DNA of 64,000 bases, from the NCBI RefSeq assembly GCF_000263715.2, contig NZ_CM001514.1, positions 4,653,674 to 4,717,673 on the forward strand, given 5' to 3'. The DNA is from Pseudomonas synxantha BG33R (lineage in GTDB: Bacteria; Pseudomonadota; Gammaproteobacteria; Pseudomonadales; Pseudomonadaceae). Every line of letters begins with the position of its first letter. Position 1 is the stretch's first letter. The notes beneath the pieces are model-generated. The model had not been told where the DNA came from. It ran no database searches and saw nothing but the letters and a program-made list of their open reading frames with translations. Positions 8,616 through 16,975 of this stretch are shown here, piece by piece. A program made the translations under genes and the position numbers.

Positions 8616-9539
8616 TTAGATTGCGCTGAATCTTTGGCCTAACTGCTGCTCGGCAAACTGCTCGATGATGAAATCCACAAACGCCCGAGTCTTGCCTGGC
8701 AGCAGTTTATGTTCGGCGTAGTAGATGCAAATATTGCCGTCGTTCACATACCAATCCGGCAATACCCGCAGCAACTTGCCGCTCGCCAGCCAGGGTACGG
8801 CAAACGGCATGCTCACCAGTGCAATGCCCAGGCCCTGTTCGGCGCAGATGCAGGCGGCCTGCGAGTCGCTCATGGTCATGCGCGGCTTGAGACTCAGCGG
8901 GCCGTGCTCGCCATTGCGATGAGTCAGTTGCCAGGAGCGCACTCGCCCGGTTTGCGGTGAGCGAATCAGGATGCCGTCGCAGTGCTCCAGGTCTTCTGGC
9001 TGCAACACCGCTGGGCGTGCCGCCAAATAGTCAGGCTATGCCACCAACACGCGGTGAGCCGGCGTCAGCTTGCGTGCCACGACGCCTTGGGGCAGCTCAA
9101 AGCCGCCGCCAAGGGCCGCGTCGAAGCCCTGGCCAATCAGATCGACCTGGCGATTGTCGAAATGCCAATCCGGGCTGATATCGGGGTAGCGTTTCAGAAA
9201 CTCCCCCAGCAGCGGCACGATATACATACAGCCGACCACCGTGCCCATGCTGACCTTGAGCGTGCCCACCGGTCGCCCTTCGGCGCTGGCCAGGTTGGCC
9301 ACGGCATTCTGGATAGTGGTGAGGCTGGCGCTGACCTCTTCCAGAAATAACTTGCCGGCTTCAGTCAACGTAAGCCGCCGAGTGCTGCGCTGAAACAGCC
9401 GCACACCCAGGCGCGCTTCCAGTTTGGCGACACTTTAGCCTACGGCTGCGGGCGTCAGGCTCAAGTGCCGGGCCGCCTCGGCAAAGCTGCCACCCTCGGC
9501 GCTGCGCACGAAGCATTCGATACTGCCAAAGCTCTCCAT
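8616..9539 (-). pseudogene. LysR-type regulator interrupted by two in-frame stop codons
   Basis: Reading from the ATG at 9539 gives a complete 307-codon LysR frame: HTH region 'SFAEAARHLSLTPAAVG', then 'VAKLEARLGVRLFQRSTRRL', then the effector domain to 8616. Codon 35 is TAA (9435-9437) where relatives usually have Lys, and codon 168 is TAG (9036-9038) where relatives usually have Ser before 'PDYLA'. Both could come from one-base changes (AAA to TAA, TCG to TAG). The frame is otherwise open with no frameshift, so the loss looks recent. It is divergent from the SDR gene, which is the usual arrangement for a regulator and its target. Confidence 0.85.
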
Positions 9540-9644
9540 ATCGGCCACTCTAAACTTTTGGTTTACACAGACTATAGCAATCACGGTCTACCGGCGTGCC
9601 GGAGGCAGGTCGATACTCAGCCCATCAACTACTTGGAGATCGAC

Positions 9645-10391
9645 ATGACCACACAAAACCTCACCGGCAAAGTCGCCCTGATTCAAGGCGGTTCCCGCGG
9701 CATCGGTGCCGCCATCGTCAAGCGCCTCGCCGCGCAGGGTGCAGCTGTCGCCTTTACCTACGTCAGCTCGGCCGCCAAGGCCCAGGCCTTGCAACACGAC
9801 GTGATCAACGAAGGCGGCAAAGCCCTGGCGATTCAAGCCGACAGCGCCGATGCCACGGCAATTCGCAATGCCGTCAACGCCACGGTCGATGCGTTTGGGC
9901 GCCTGGATATCCTGGTGAACAACGCAGGCGTGCTGGCCATCGCGCCGCTGGAAGACTTCAAGCTGGAGGACTTCGACCAGACCCTGGCAATCAACGTGCG
10001 CAGCGTATTTATCGCCACCCAGGAAGCCGCCAGGCACATGGGCGAAGGTGGCCGTGTGATCAATATCGGCAGCACCAACGCCGAGCGTATGCCATTTGGC
10101 GGTGGCGGGCCTTATGCGATGAGCAAGGCTGCGCTGGTAGGGTTGACCAAGGGTTTGGCGCGGGATCTGGGGCCACGGGGTATCACCATCAACAACGTGC
10201 AGCCCGGGCCGGTGGATACCGATATGAACCCGGCGAACAGTGAGTTTGCCGAAAGCTTGATCGGGTTGATGGCGGTGGGCAGGTATGGGCACGTGGAGGA
10301 GATTGCCAGCTTTGTGGCGTATCTGGCCGGGCCGGAAGCCGGGTATATCACGGGCGCCAGCCTGACCATCGATGGTGGTTTCAGCGCATAA
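9645..10391 (+). CDS. SDR family 3-oxoacyl-ACP-reductase-like oxidoreductase
   Basis: The 248-residue short-chain dehydrogenase has the NAD(P) loop 'GGSRGIGAA' near residue 16, 'NNAGV' near residue 90, the catalytic Ser in 'INIGSTNAE', and Tyr/Lys in 'PYAMSKAAL' near residue 155. The ATG at 9645 has GGAG 7 bases upstream. A longer frame from 9465 is open but overlaps the regulatory region and lacks family support. It resembles FabG-like reductases that act on small ketones or aldehydes. It is divergent from the broken LysR gene, so its normal control may be lost. Confidence 0.9.
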   Translation: MTTQNLTGKVALIQGGSRGIGAAIVKRLAAQGAAVAFTYVSSAAKAQALQHDVINEGGKALAIQADSADATAIRNAVNATVDAFGRLDILVNNAGVLAIAPLEDFKLEDFDQTLAINVRSVFIATQEAARHMGEGGRVINIGSTNAERMPFGGGGPYAMSKAALVGLTKGLARDLGPRGITINNVQPGPVDTDMNPANSEFAESLIGLMAVGRYGHVEEIASFVAYLAGPEAGYITGASLTIDGGFSA

Positions 10392-10396
10392 CCCAA

Positions 10397-10424
10397 TGTG
10401 GGAGGGGGCTTGCTCCCTCCCACA
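10397..10424. repeat. Compact single REP hairpin
   Basis: TGTGGGAGGGGGC, the loop TTGC and TCCCTCCCACA fold into one tight hairpin 6 bases after the SDR stop. It is a minimal REP in which the distal arm has been lost. It sits between convergent genes and may serve as a terminator. Confidence 0.85.
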
Positions 10425-10441
10425 TTTTGCCCTGTGTTGGG

Positions 10442-11128
10442 TCAGGACATAGGTGGCAAACCATAGGCCGCCAGATCAAAATCCGCGAGCTTGCGGATAA
10501 TCTGGTCGGCATGTTGGTACTTGCTGTCCGCCATGGCCTCATCGGGCACGGCGATGGCGGTCATGTTGGCAGCCTTCGCCGCAGTCACGCCGAACGGCGA
10601 ATCTTCGAACACCAGGCAATCCTCAGGCGCCACACCCAGACGGCGCGCAGCCGTGAGGAAGATATCCGGCGCCGGCTTGGCCGCACCGACTTCCGGGTCG
10701 TCGGCAGTGACGATGGTGTCGAACAGGCCAAACCATTCGCGGTGCAAGGTGGTCTTGTGGCCAAACGAGTTACGCGATGAACTGGTGCCCACCGCAATTG
10801 GGATATTGTGCGCCTTCAAGTGCCGCACCAACGCCTCGGCGCCCGGCATACCCAGGGCCTTGGGAAAGCGCTCGCTCATCAACGGCTCGCGAATTTCCAG
10901 AAACTCGGCGGGCGTGATCGGTAACTCCAGCGCCTTGACCACGTAATCGGCCAGATCCTGAGCGCCTCGCCCGATGATGTGCTGCTTGATCCCCCAGTCA
11001 TAGGTACGGCCATAGCGCTCGGCGATGATCTGCGTGACTTCGGTGTAGATGCCTTCGGTATCCAGCAACAACCCGTCCATATCGAAAATCACGGCTTTGA
11101 TCGGGACAGCGGTACGCGGTGCATTCAT
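10442..11128 (-). CDS. HAD-IA family sugar-phosphatase / phosphoglucomutase-like hydrolase
   Basis: The 228-residue protein starts with 'VIFDMDGLLLDTE', the HAD motif I with Asp nucleophile and the DGxxxDTE pattern of the beta-phosphoglucomutase / 2-deoxyglucose-6-phosphatase branch. 'VGTSSSRNSF' is motif II, and 'VFEDSPFGVTAAKAANM' near residue 180 is motif III/IV. The ATG at 11128 has an AAGG site 10 bases upstream; a TTG at 11149 would add 7 residues. Substrates of this branch (sugar phosphates, nucleotides, pseudouridine phosphate) cannot be told apart by eye. Confidence 0.87.
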   Translation of the reverse strand: MNAPRTAVPIKAVIFDMDGLLLDTEGIYTEVTQIIAERYGRTYDWGIKQHIIGRGAQDLADYVVKALELPITPAEFLEIREPLMSERFPKALGMPGAEALVRHLKAHNIPIAVGTSSSRNSFGHKTTLHREWFGLFDTIVTADDPEVGAAKPAPDIFLTAARRLGVAPEDCLVFEDSPFGVTAAKAANMTAIAVPDEAMADSKYQHADQIIRKLADFDLAAYGLPPMS

Positions 11129-11236
11129 CACGACACAACCTTGGGGCAAGGACTAAATGGATTCAGCACAATAACGGCCACCCTTGCCGGCGAGCAACCC
11201 TTTAGACTGTTTGCCCCTCCATTCGAAGTGCCCACA

Positions 11237-11611
11237 ATGCTCTACCGACTCGTCGCCGACGGCCTCGTGCTGTTTCACCTGACCTTTATCCTGTTCGTAC
11301 TGTTCGGTGGCCTGCTCGCCCTGAAATGGCCCAGGGTAATGTGGCTGCACTTGCCCGCCGTGGCCTGGGGGATCGCGGTAGAGGTGCTGCACCTGCCCTG
11401 CCCGCTCACCCGCTGGGAAAACCTGTTTCGTCACCTGGCCGGGCAGGACGGTTATGGCGGCGGGTTTATCGAGCACTACATCCTGACGCTGATCTACCCC
11501 GCCGGGCTGACGGCGAATATTCAACTGCTGCTGGGGGCGGTGGTGATATTGATCAACGCCGTGGTGTATGGACGGTTGATCCGGAGTTTGCTGGCACGCA
11601 GAAGCGCATAA
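11237..11611 (+). CDS. DUF2784 family small membrane protein
   Basis: The 124-residue protein opens with 'MLYRLVADGLVLFHLTFILFV' style hydrophobic sequence, has four likely membrane segments, and carries the family pattern 'CPLTRWEN' with a nearby 'GYGGGFIEHYI'. This is the DUF2784 family of unknown function, common in Pseudomonas. The ATG at 11237 gives the family's usual length; the upstream in-frame extension overlaps the HAD gene on the other strand. Confidence 0.85.
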   Translation: MLYRLVADGLVLFHLTFILFVLFGGLLALKWPRVMWLHLPAVAWGIAVEVLHLPCPLTRWENLFRHLAGQDGYGGGFIEHYILTLIYPAGLTANIQLLLGAVVILINAVVYGRLIRSLLARRSA

Positions 11612-11756
11612 CCTTCAGACCCGAGCTTGATCGCCTGGGCGCACGCACAAGCCTGAACATGAAACCTGGGCAGATTGTTTTCAATCTGCCAACCGAGCGC
11701 TTAAAGTGTCGCCCCCTCGGGAATTGAATCTTGAGGTTGAGTCCATGGAGTTTCAA

Positions 11757-12092
11757 GTGAAATACGTCATTAAAGCAGTTGCAGCAGCCGTTCTTGGTTT
11801 CACCCTGGCAGGTTGCACCGGCACCGCCATGAAAACCCCGCAATACGACGCCAGCCAATACACCGTCATCGGCCACAGCGAAGCCAGCGCCACCGGCATC
11901 ATGCTGCTGGGCATCATCCCAATCGGCCAGAACAACCGTTTCGTACGCGCCCAGAATGCAGCCATCAAAGCCAAGGGCGGCGACGCGCTGATCAACACCC
12001 AAGTGCAAGAAAAGTGGTTCTGGGCCTGGGTATTGAACGGCTACACCACCAAGATTTCCGGTGATGTGATCAAGCTGAAAACCGCGCAATAA
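11757..12092 (+). CDS. Small lipoprotein of unknown function
   Basis: The GTG at 11757 gives 111 residues starting 'MKYVIKAVAAAVLGFTLAGC', a clear lipoprotein signal with the lipobox LAGC. A GGAG site ends 6 bases before this GTG. The ATG at 11745 would add four residues. The mature part contains 'SASATGIMLLGIIPIGQNNRF', written here in two parts across residues 41-61, and 'GGDALINTQVQEKWFWAW', a pattern seen in TRL-like and other Pseudomonas envelope lipoproteins. I do not know its function. It lies between DUF2784 and the DMT exporter on the same strand with 140-base and 70-base gaps, so it is likely separate. Confidence 0.75.
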   Translation: MKYVIKAVAAAVLGFTLAGCTGTAMKTPQYDASQYTVIGHSEASATGIMLLGIIPIGQNNRFVRAQNAAIKAKGGDALINTQVQEKWFWAWVLNGYTTKISGDVIKLKTAQ

Positions 12093-12161
12093 AGTATGAA
12101 ACTGCCAGGGCGCTGACCCCGGCAAGCGACGTATCATGGGCCTGACCTTCGAGGATGGCCC

Positions 12162-13202
12162 ATGAACCTCAGCATCATTTACGCCCTCGTAGCCGCCGCC
12201 CTGTTCGGCGCCAGCACTCCGCTCGCCAAAAGCCTCGGCCTGGGCCTCTCACCTATATTGCTGGCCGGCCTGCTTTACCTGGGCAGCGGCATTGGCCTTG
12301 CCGGCGTACGCCTGATCCGTGATCGCGGCTGGAAACCCACCGGGTTGACCCCATCGCAATGGCCCTGGCTGCTCGGCGCCATCGCCTTCGGCGGCATCCT
12401 CGGCCCCGTCGCCCTCATGTTCGGCCTGATTCGCACCGCCGGCGCCACCGCCTCGTTGATGCTCAACCTCGAATCAGTGCTCACCGCCGTGATCGCCTGG
12501 GTCGTATTCAGAGAAAACGCAGATCGGCGCATCGTGCTCGGCATGGTCGCCATTGTGCTGGGCGGCGTGGTGTTGTCATGGACGGGCGCCGGCGGCGGCG
12601 GCCAGGACTGGACCGGGCCGCTCGCCATTGCGCTGGCGTGTTTGTGCTGGGGGATAGATAACAACCTGACGCGCAAGGTGTCGGCGTCTGACGCGCTCTT
12701 TATCGCCGGTGCCAAAGGTTTGATTGCGGGGCTGGTGAATTGCGGTTTGGCGCTTTACCTCGGGGCGCGGATTCCGGGCGTGGCGCAATTGGCGCCGATC
12801 CTGGTGGTGGGGTTCCTCGGCTATGGCATCAGCCTGGTGATGTTCGTGCTGGCGCTACGTGGGCTGGGCAGTGCGCGCACCGGGGCTTATTTCTCCACGG
12901 CACCCTTCCTCGGTGCCGCAGTGGCGCTGCTGGTATTTGGCGAGTCGGTGACCGTAGCGTTCTGGATTGCCTCGGCGCTGATGGCCGTAGGCGTGTGGCT
13001 GCACCTGACGGAGCGACATGCCCATGAGCATGTGCATGAGGCAACGGAACATGGGCATTGGCATGTGCATGATGAGCATCATCAGCATGAGCATGGGTTT
13101 GAGTGGGATCCGGCGCAGCCTCATAGCCATGTGCATGTGCATGCGGTGATGAAGCACAGCCATGCGCATTTTCCGGATGTGCATCATCGGCATAGGCATT
13201 GA
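12162..13202 (+). CDS. DMT/EamA family transporter with a histidine-rich C-terminal tail
   Basis: The 346-residue protein has ten hydrophobic segments in two EamA repeats (about residues 1-140 and 150-285). After the last helix, about 60 residues (286-346) are built of His paired with Glu, Asp, Val and Ala, with roughly 25 histidines. Such tails bind Zn, Ni, Co or Cu in metal transporters and chaperones. The EamA domain is usually an exporter of metabolites. The tail suggests metal sensing or a metal substrate; that is inference. No metal regulator gene is adjacent. Confidence 0.88.
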   Translation: MNLSIIYALVAAALFGASTPLAKSLGLGLSPILLAGLLYLGSGIGLAGVRLIRDRGWKPTGLTPSQWPWLLGAIAFGGILGPVALMFGLIRTAGATASLMLNLESVLTAVIAWVVFRENADRRIVLGMVAIVLGGVVLSWTGAGGGGQDWTGPLAIALACLCWGIDNNLTRKVSASDALFIAGAKGLIAGLVNCGLALYLGARIPGVAQLAPILVVGFLGYGISLVMFVLALRGLGSARTGAYFSTAPFLGAAVALLVFGESVTVAFWIASALMAVGVWLHLTERHAHEHVHEATEHGHWHVHDEHHQHEHGFEWDPAQPHSHVHVHAVMKHSHAHFPDVHHRHRH

Positions 13203-13433
13203 ACGCGGATGCTGGTGGCTTTGGGCAACGTCCTACGCTCCATTCAGAAGCGACAGGCTGCCTTTTTAAAATCGCCACACCTATAGTCTTTCGGTCGCTC
13301 ACATAGCGACCGGGTTTGGCGACTCGATGACAAGGCGGAACGTAGACGACGTTATTTTCGAGCAACTGACGTTTTTTGACGGCTTAGCGTGAAAAGGCCT
13401 CGTTGTATTTATATTTGTCTTGTGGAATCACTC

Positions 13434-13703
13434 ATGAACCAATACATGGCCCTCACCAGCAACGACAGCGCCACACCTGCCCTTTTTGTCGACACCACCG
13501 TGCCACTGGAAATACTTCTCGATGCTGCGACCTATCGACTTCGTGCCGTTGCACAAGTCCTTGAGAACCTCGCACTACGCAGTGAGATCAGTAGTGATGC
13601 GGTTGTACTCAGTGATTTTGCGTTGCTTTGTTCAATCCCTTTGCGCGACGGCTGCGATTTGCTGGACGTCATAGGAAGGCGAATGGATATGCCAAGCGCA
13701 TGA
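13434..13703 (+). CDS. DUF3077-like small protein
   Basis: The 89-residue frame from the ATG at 13434 contains '[19 protein letters not shown]' and '[19 protein letters not shown]', a helix pattern like the small DUF3077 proteins found in many copies in Pseudomonas. There is no signal peptide or membrane segment. A start at 13389 is open but less likely. A strong terminator follows the stop by about 35 bases. The family assignment is from general resemblance only. Confidence 0.55.
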   Translation: MNQYMALTSNDSATPALFVDTTVPLEILLDAATYRLRAVAQVLENLALRSEISSDAVVLSDFALLCSIPLRDGCDLLDVIGRRMDMPSA

Positions 13704-13737
13704 CCTGATAAAGCTGGACTTTCAAACCCCAGAAATC

Positions 13738-13777
13738 ACAAAACCCCTGGTTTCTCTCGAAACCAGGGGTTTTGTTT
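13738..13777. terminator. Strong bidirectional terminator
   Basis: The perfect stem AAACCCCTGGTTT / AAACCAGGGGTTT around CTCTCG is flanked by A and T runs on both sides. It serves the DUF3077-like gene on the plus strand and the tRNA-Ser on the minus strand. Confidence 0.92.
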
Positions 13778-13787
13778 ACATCGAATT

Positions 13788-13877
13788 TGGCGGTGAAGGA
13801 GAGATTCGAACTCTCGATACAATTTCTTGTATACACACTTTCCAGGCGTGCTCCTTAAGCCACTCGGACACTTCACC
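13788..13877 (-). tRNA. tRNA-Ser (anticodon GGA)
   Basis: The reverse strand starts GGTGAAGTGTCCGAGTGG, has the anticodon loop CTGGAAA (GGA), a long variable arm typical of class II tRNAs, the T-loop GTTCGAATC, and closes with CTTCACC-G-CCA. The 7-bp acceptor stem pairs fully and the CCA end is encoded. No integrase or direct repeat of its 3' end was seen nearby. Confidence 0.96.
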
Positions 13878-13915
13878 GTATCTCGGCAAACCAGTTCAGT
13901 CTGTCGAGGCGCGCT

Positions 13916-13944
13916 AATGTAGTCGAAAGCCTTTCTGATGGCAA
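13916..13944 (-). promoter_or_regulatory. Sigma-70 promoter of tRNA-Ser
   Basis: On the reverse strand TTGCCA and TACATT are separated by 17 bases, ending about 39 bases before the mature tRNA 5' end. A GC-rich block (GCGCGCCTC) directly follows the -10, as in stable-RNA promoter discriminators. The rest of the gap to 14198 holds no feature that I can support. Confidence 0.65.
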
Positions 13945-14198
13945 AGGTTTTTTTCAGAATTTTCATGCGGTTAGACGGTTATGCCGTGGCGCGCCTGATA
14001 ACGGGCGGTGTTTCTGCCATTCTTGGGCAGGCCCGGCACCAGTTTTGCGGGACTGCTGCGCTGTGCCGCGGGGCGTCTACCCTTGGGGATTGAGGAAAAG
14101 CCTGACCGGGTAGTCAGTCACGGCGCTTTACCCAGGCGGGCGCGGTGGGTAACGTCTGCTGCATTCTCTCTATAACAAGCCCTACAAGGAACCGCGTC

Positions 14199-14891
14199 AT
14201 GAGTGAGTTGATTGCCTACCATTTCGAAGACGGTATCGCGACCCTGACCTTGAGCAACGGCAAGGTCAATGCCATTTCTCCGGCGGTGGTCAGCGAATTC
14301 AACGCTGCGCTGGATCAGGCCGAGAAAGATCGGGCAGTGGTGATCATCACGGGTACGCCGGGAATTTTGTCGGGTGGCTATGATTTGAAGGTGATGACCG
14401 CCGGCCCTAAAGAGGCGATCAGCCTGGTGACGTCGGGCTCGACCCTGGCGCGGCGTTTGTTGGCGCATCCGTTCCCGGTGATCGTGGCGTGCCCTGGGCA
14501 TGCGGTGGCCAAGGGCGCGTTTTTATTGTTGTCGGCGGATTATCGCATTGGCGTGGAAGGCCCGTTCAGCATTGGTCTGAATGAAGTGGCAATCGGCATG
14601 ACCATGCATCACGCTGGTATCGAGCTGGCGCGGGATCGTCTGCGCAAGTCGGCATTTCATCGGTCGGTGATCAATGCCGAAATGTTTGATCCGCAAGGCG
14701 CCTTGCAAGCAGGCTTCCTCGATAAGGTCGTGGCACCGGAAGAATTGCACGCGGCAGCCCTGGAGGCGGCGCGGCAGTTGAAGAAGATCAACATGAACGC
14801 TCACAAGCACACCAAGTTAAAAGTGCGCCGGGCGCTGCTGGAGGCTCTGCACGAAGCAATCATCCAGGATCAAGGCCATAACCTGAGTTAA
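14199..14891 (+). CDS. Crotonase / enoyl-CoA hydratase family protein
   Basis: The 230-residue protein has the crotonase fold: 'GIATLTLSNGKVNAISPAVV' region near residues 10-30, 'GILSGGYDLKVM' for the oxyanion hole near residue 60-70, and 'HAVAKGAFLLLSADYRIG' near residue 105. It is shorter than standard hydratases (about 255-260) and lacks the usual paired Glu in an 'E...E' hydratase pattern that I can pick out, so the reaction may be another one catalysed by the superfamily. The ATG at 14199 follows AAGGA by 8 bases; the earlier frame start at 14145 is unlikely. A terminator follows directly. Confidence 0.85.
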   Translation: MSELIAYHFEDGIATLTLSNGKVNAISPAVVSEFNAALDQAEKDRAVVIITGTPGILSGGYDLKVMTAGPKEAISLVTSGSTLARRLLAHPFPVIVACPGHAVAKGAFLLLSADYRIGVEGPFSIGLNEVAIGMTMHHAGIELARDRLRKSAFHRSVINAEMFDPQGALQAGFLDKVVAPEELHAAALEAARQLKKINMNAHKHTKLKVRRALLEALHEAIIQDQGHNLS

Positions 14892-14910
14892 CTCCTACGC
14901 CTGCTTTATC

Positions 14911-14940
14911 AAAGCCCGATCTAGTATCGGGCTTTTTCTT
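14911..14940 (+). terminator. Rho-independent terminator after the crotonase gene
   Basis: AAAGCCCGAT and ATCGGGCTTT pair around CTAGT and are followed by TTTCTT. It lies 20 bases after the crotonase stop. Confidence 0.9.
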
Positions 14941-15102
14941 ACAAATAAACCCGAAACATCTGTAGCCGCTCTGGGCAGCCGCTACTGGCATGCGTAGAAA
15001 CATACGCTTAAACATCGCCTATCTCCTACATCTGTGGGGCAATTGCCGAATACAGTGCACATCCGTACACTGCGCCACCTTTTGTTCCGGTGGGCCGTTT
15101 CG

Positions 15103-15846
15103 ATGCTTTTTCTGTTACGTATGTTGTTGATGGGCCTGCACTTTATGATCGCCGGGGTATTGGGCGTACTTTTAGGGGTATGCCGGCCATTCAATCCGGA
15201 CAACAGCCGCCTCTGCGCCCGCCTTTACGCATTGCCAGCCATGTGGATCTTGCGCCTGAAGGTGAAGACGGATGTCGACTCGCTGCGCAACAAGCCCGGC
15301 ACCTGTGTGGTGATCGCCAACCACCAGTCCAACTACGACCTGTTTGTACTTGGCAATGTAGTGCCGCACCGCACCGTATGTATCGCCAAGAAAAGTCTGA
15401 AATGGGTGCCGCTGTTCGGCCAGTTGTTCTGGCTGGCGGGCAATGTGCTGATCGACCGCGGCAATGCGCACAAGGCCCGACGCGCCATGCTCACCACCAC
15501 CCAGACCTTGCAACACAAGGACACATCGATCTGGGTGTTCCCGGAGGGTACGCGCAACCTGGGTAAAGGGCTGTTGCCGTTCAAGAAAGGTGCGTTTCAT
15601 ATGGCGATTGCGGCCGGCGTGCCTATCGTGCAGGTGTGTGTCAGCAATTATGTAACGCAGATGCAGCTCAACCGCTGGAACAGCGGGGAATTGCTGATAC
15701 GGTCGTTGCCGCCGATTCCTACCACTGGCATGACGGTAGATGACATCCCTCAATTGATGCTGGACTGTCACGCGCAAATGACCGCATGCATTGAAACAAT
15801 GGACCGTGAACTTGCAGGAGCGAGCTTGCTCACGAAAACCGTGTAA
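15103..15846 (+). CDS. plsC: 1-acyl-sn-glycerol-3-phosphate acyltransferase
   Basis: It acylates lysophosphatidate to phosphatidate at the inner membrane. The 247-residue protein has an N-terminal hydrophobic helix, the catalytic HX4D block 'NHQSNYD' near residue 73, 'FPEGTRN' near residue 148 for phosphate binding, and 'AAGVPIV' near residue 172. The ATG at 15103 matches the usual Pseudomonas start; a GTG at 15034 would add 23 residues. Oddly, codons 237-247 (LAGASLLTKTV) are encoded by the first arm of a REP pair, so the natural C-terminus has been replaced or extended by the repeat. Confidence 0.9.
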   Translation: MLFLLRMLLMGLHFMIAGVLGVLLGVCRPFNPDNSRLCARLYALPAMWILRLKVKTDVDSLRNKPGTCVVIANHQSNYDLFVLGNVVPHRTVCIAKKSLKWVPLFGQLFWLAGNVLIDRGNAHKARRAMLTTTQTLQHKDTSIWVFPEGTRNLGKGLLPFKKGAFHMAIAAGVPIVQVCVSNYVTQMQLNRWNSGELLIRSLPPIPTTGMTVDDIPQLMLDCHAQMTACIETMDRELAGASLLTKTV

Positions 15847-15914
15847 GCGACGCGAGTCATCTGATAGCGCTGCGTCATCGTTGATGATCTTCGCGAGCAA
15901 GCTCGCTCCTGCAA
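15812..15914. repeat. REP pair of a second sequence family, overlapping plsC
   Basis: TTGCAGGAGCGAGCTTGCTC at 15812 and its inverted copy GAGCAAGCTCGCTCCTGCAA ending at 15914 flank about 50 bases. This core (CAGGAGCGAGCTTGCTC) differs from the GTGGGAG cores elsewhere in the window. The first arm is inside the plsC reading frame. Confidence 0.88.
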
Positions 15915-16003
15915 GGGAATGGGCAATGTCAGTCAGCAACAACGGAACGCCATTCAGGCTAAGCTGCCCAACATCTGTCCTCTTATAAGAAGTGATCAGC
16001 ACC

Positions 16004-16975
16004 ATGGGTAGAGTTGTTGCGGCGGCCGTCTACAGCGCCGGAAAAAAAGTCTCGGATATCACCCTCGATGAAGGCGCGGCCTGGGCAGCCAAGCCCGGTC
16101 ACTTTGTGTGGATCGGCCTGGAAGAGCCCAGCGCCCAGGAATTGAACAACCTGCAACACCAGTTCAACCTGCATGAACTGGCGATTGAAGACGCCATGGA
16201 AAAACACAGCCGCCCGAAGCTGGAAACCTTCGGCGATGCGCTGTTTATCGTCACCTACTCACCGGTGCGCGAGAACGGCAAGCTGGAGTTTATCGAAACC
16301 CATATTTTTGCCGGCAACGGCTACATCATCACCGCACGCAACGGTCACTCGGCGTCCTACGGTTTTGTGCGCCAACGCTGTGAGGCGCGGCCGCTGTTGC
16401 TGGAGCATGGGGAAGATTTCGTACTCTATGCGCTGCTGGATTTTGTCACCGAAAACTACCAGCCGGTCAGCGAAGCGATCCACGCCGAGATCGATGAGCT
16501 GGAGCGCAACGTATTGTGCAGTTCGCTCAATGAGCGCGATATCCAGCACCTCCACGGCCTGCGTCGTGACGTGCTGCGGCTCAAGCGTCATGTGGCGCCG
16601 ATGGTGGAAATCAGCCAGGAGTTGCAGAAGTTGAGCTTCCCGTTTATCGACAAGAACATGCGCCCGTATTTCCGCGATGTGCAAATCCACGTGACGCGGC
16701 AGATGGAAGACCTCACCACCCTGCGCGACATTGCCAGCCAGACCATCGAGATCGGTGTGTTGCTGGAGGCGTCGCGCCAGAGCGTGGTGCAGCGCAAGTT
16801 CGCCGCGTGGGCGGCGATCCTGGCGTTCCCCACGGCGGTGGCGGGGATTTACGGGATGAACTTTCAGAACATGCCCGAGCTGCAATGGCACTACGGCTAT
16901 TTTGCGGTGCTCGGTTTTATCGCGTTGGGCTGTGGGGGTTTATGGGCCAGCTTCAAGCGTTCAGGCTGGCTTTAG
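16004..16975 (+). CDS. CorA/ZntB family divalent cation transporter
   Basis: The 323-residue protein has the CorA layout: a long soluble N-terminal domain, a coiled helix (about residues 150-260), and two C-terminal membrane helices. The pore signature Gly-Met-Asn is at residues 284-286 in 'IYGMNFQNMPEL'. It transports Mg2+, Co2+ or Zn2+ through the inner membrane; the exact ion is not decided by sequence. The ATG at 16004 is preferred to the GTG at 15992, which would add four residues. It is convergent with the amidotransferase gene and overlaps its stop by 4 bases. Confidence 0.9.
   Translation: MGRVVAAAVYSAGKKVSDITLDEGAAWAAKPGHFVWIGLEEPSAQELNNLQHQFNLHELAIEDAMEKHSRPKLETFGDALFIVTYSPVRENGKLEFIETHIFAGNGYIITARNGHSASYGFVRQRCEARPLLLEHGEDFVLYALLDFVTENYQPVSEAIHAEIDELERNVLCSSLNERDIQHLHGLRRDVLRLKRHVAPMVEISQELQKLSFPFIDKNMRPYFRDVQIHVTRQMEDLTTLRDIASQTIEIGVLLEASRQSVVQRKFAAWAAILAFPTAVAGIYGMNFQNMPELQWHYGYFAVLGFIALGCGGLWASFKRSGWL

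Noticed and set aside
9036..9437. Stop-codon recoding (readthrough) of the LysR gene
   Set aside because: Two different stops (TAA and TAG) with no visible recoding signal argue for simple loss of function.
13788..13877. tRNA-Ser as an attachment site for an island
   Set aside because: No integrase and no direct repeat of the tRNA end was found nearby; the following genes look like core genes.
13926..13956. Possible plus-strand terminator beside tRNA-Ser (CCTTT...AAAGG followed by T-run)
   Set aside because: It overlaps the minus-strand tRNA promoter and its upstream A-rich tract, and no plus-strand transcript precedes it.
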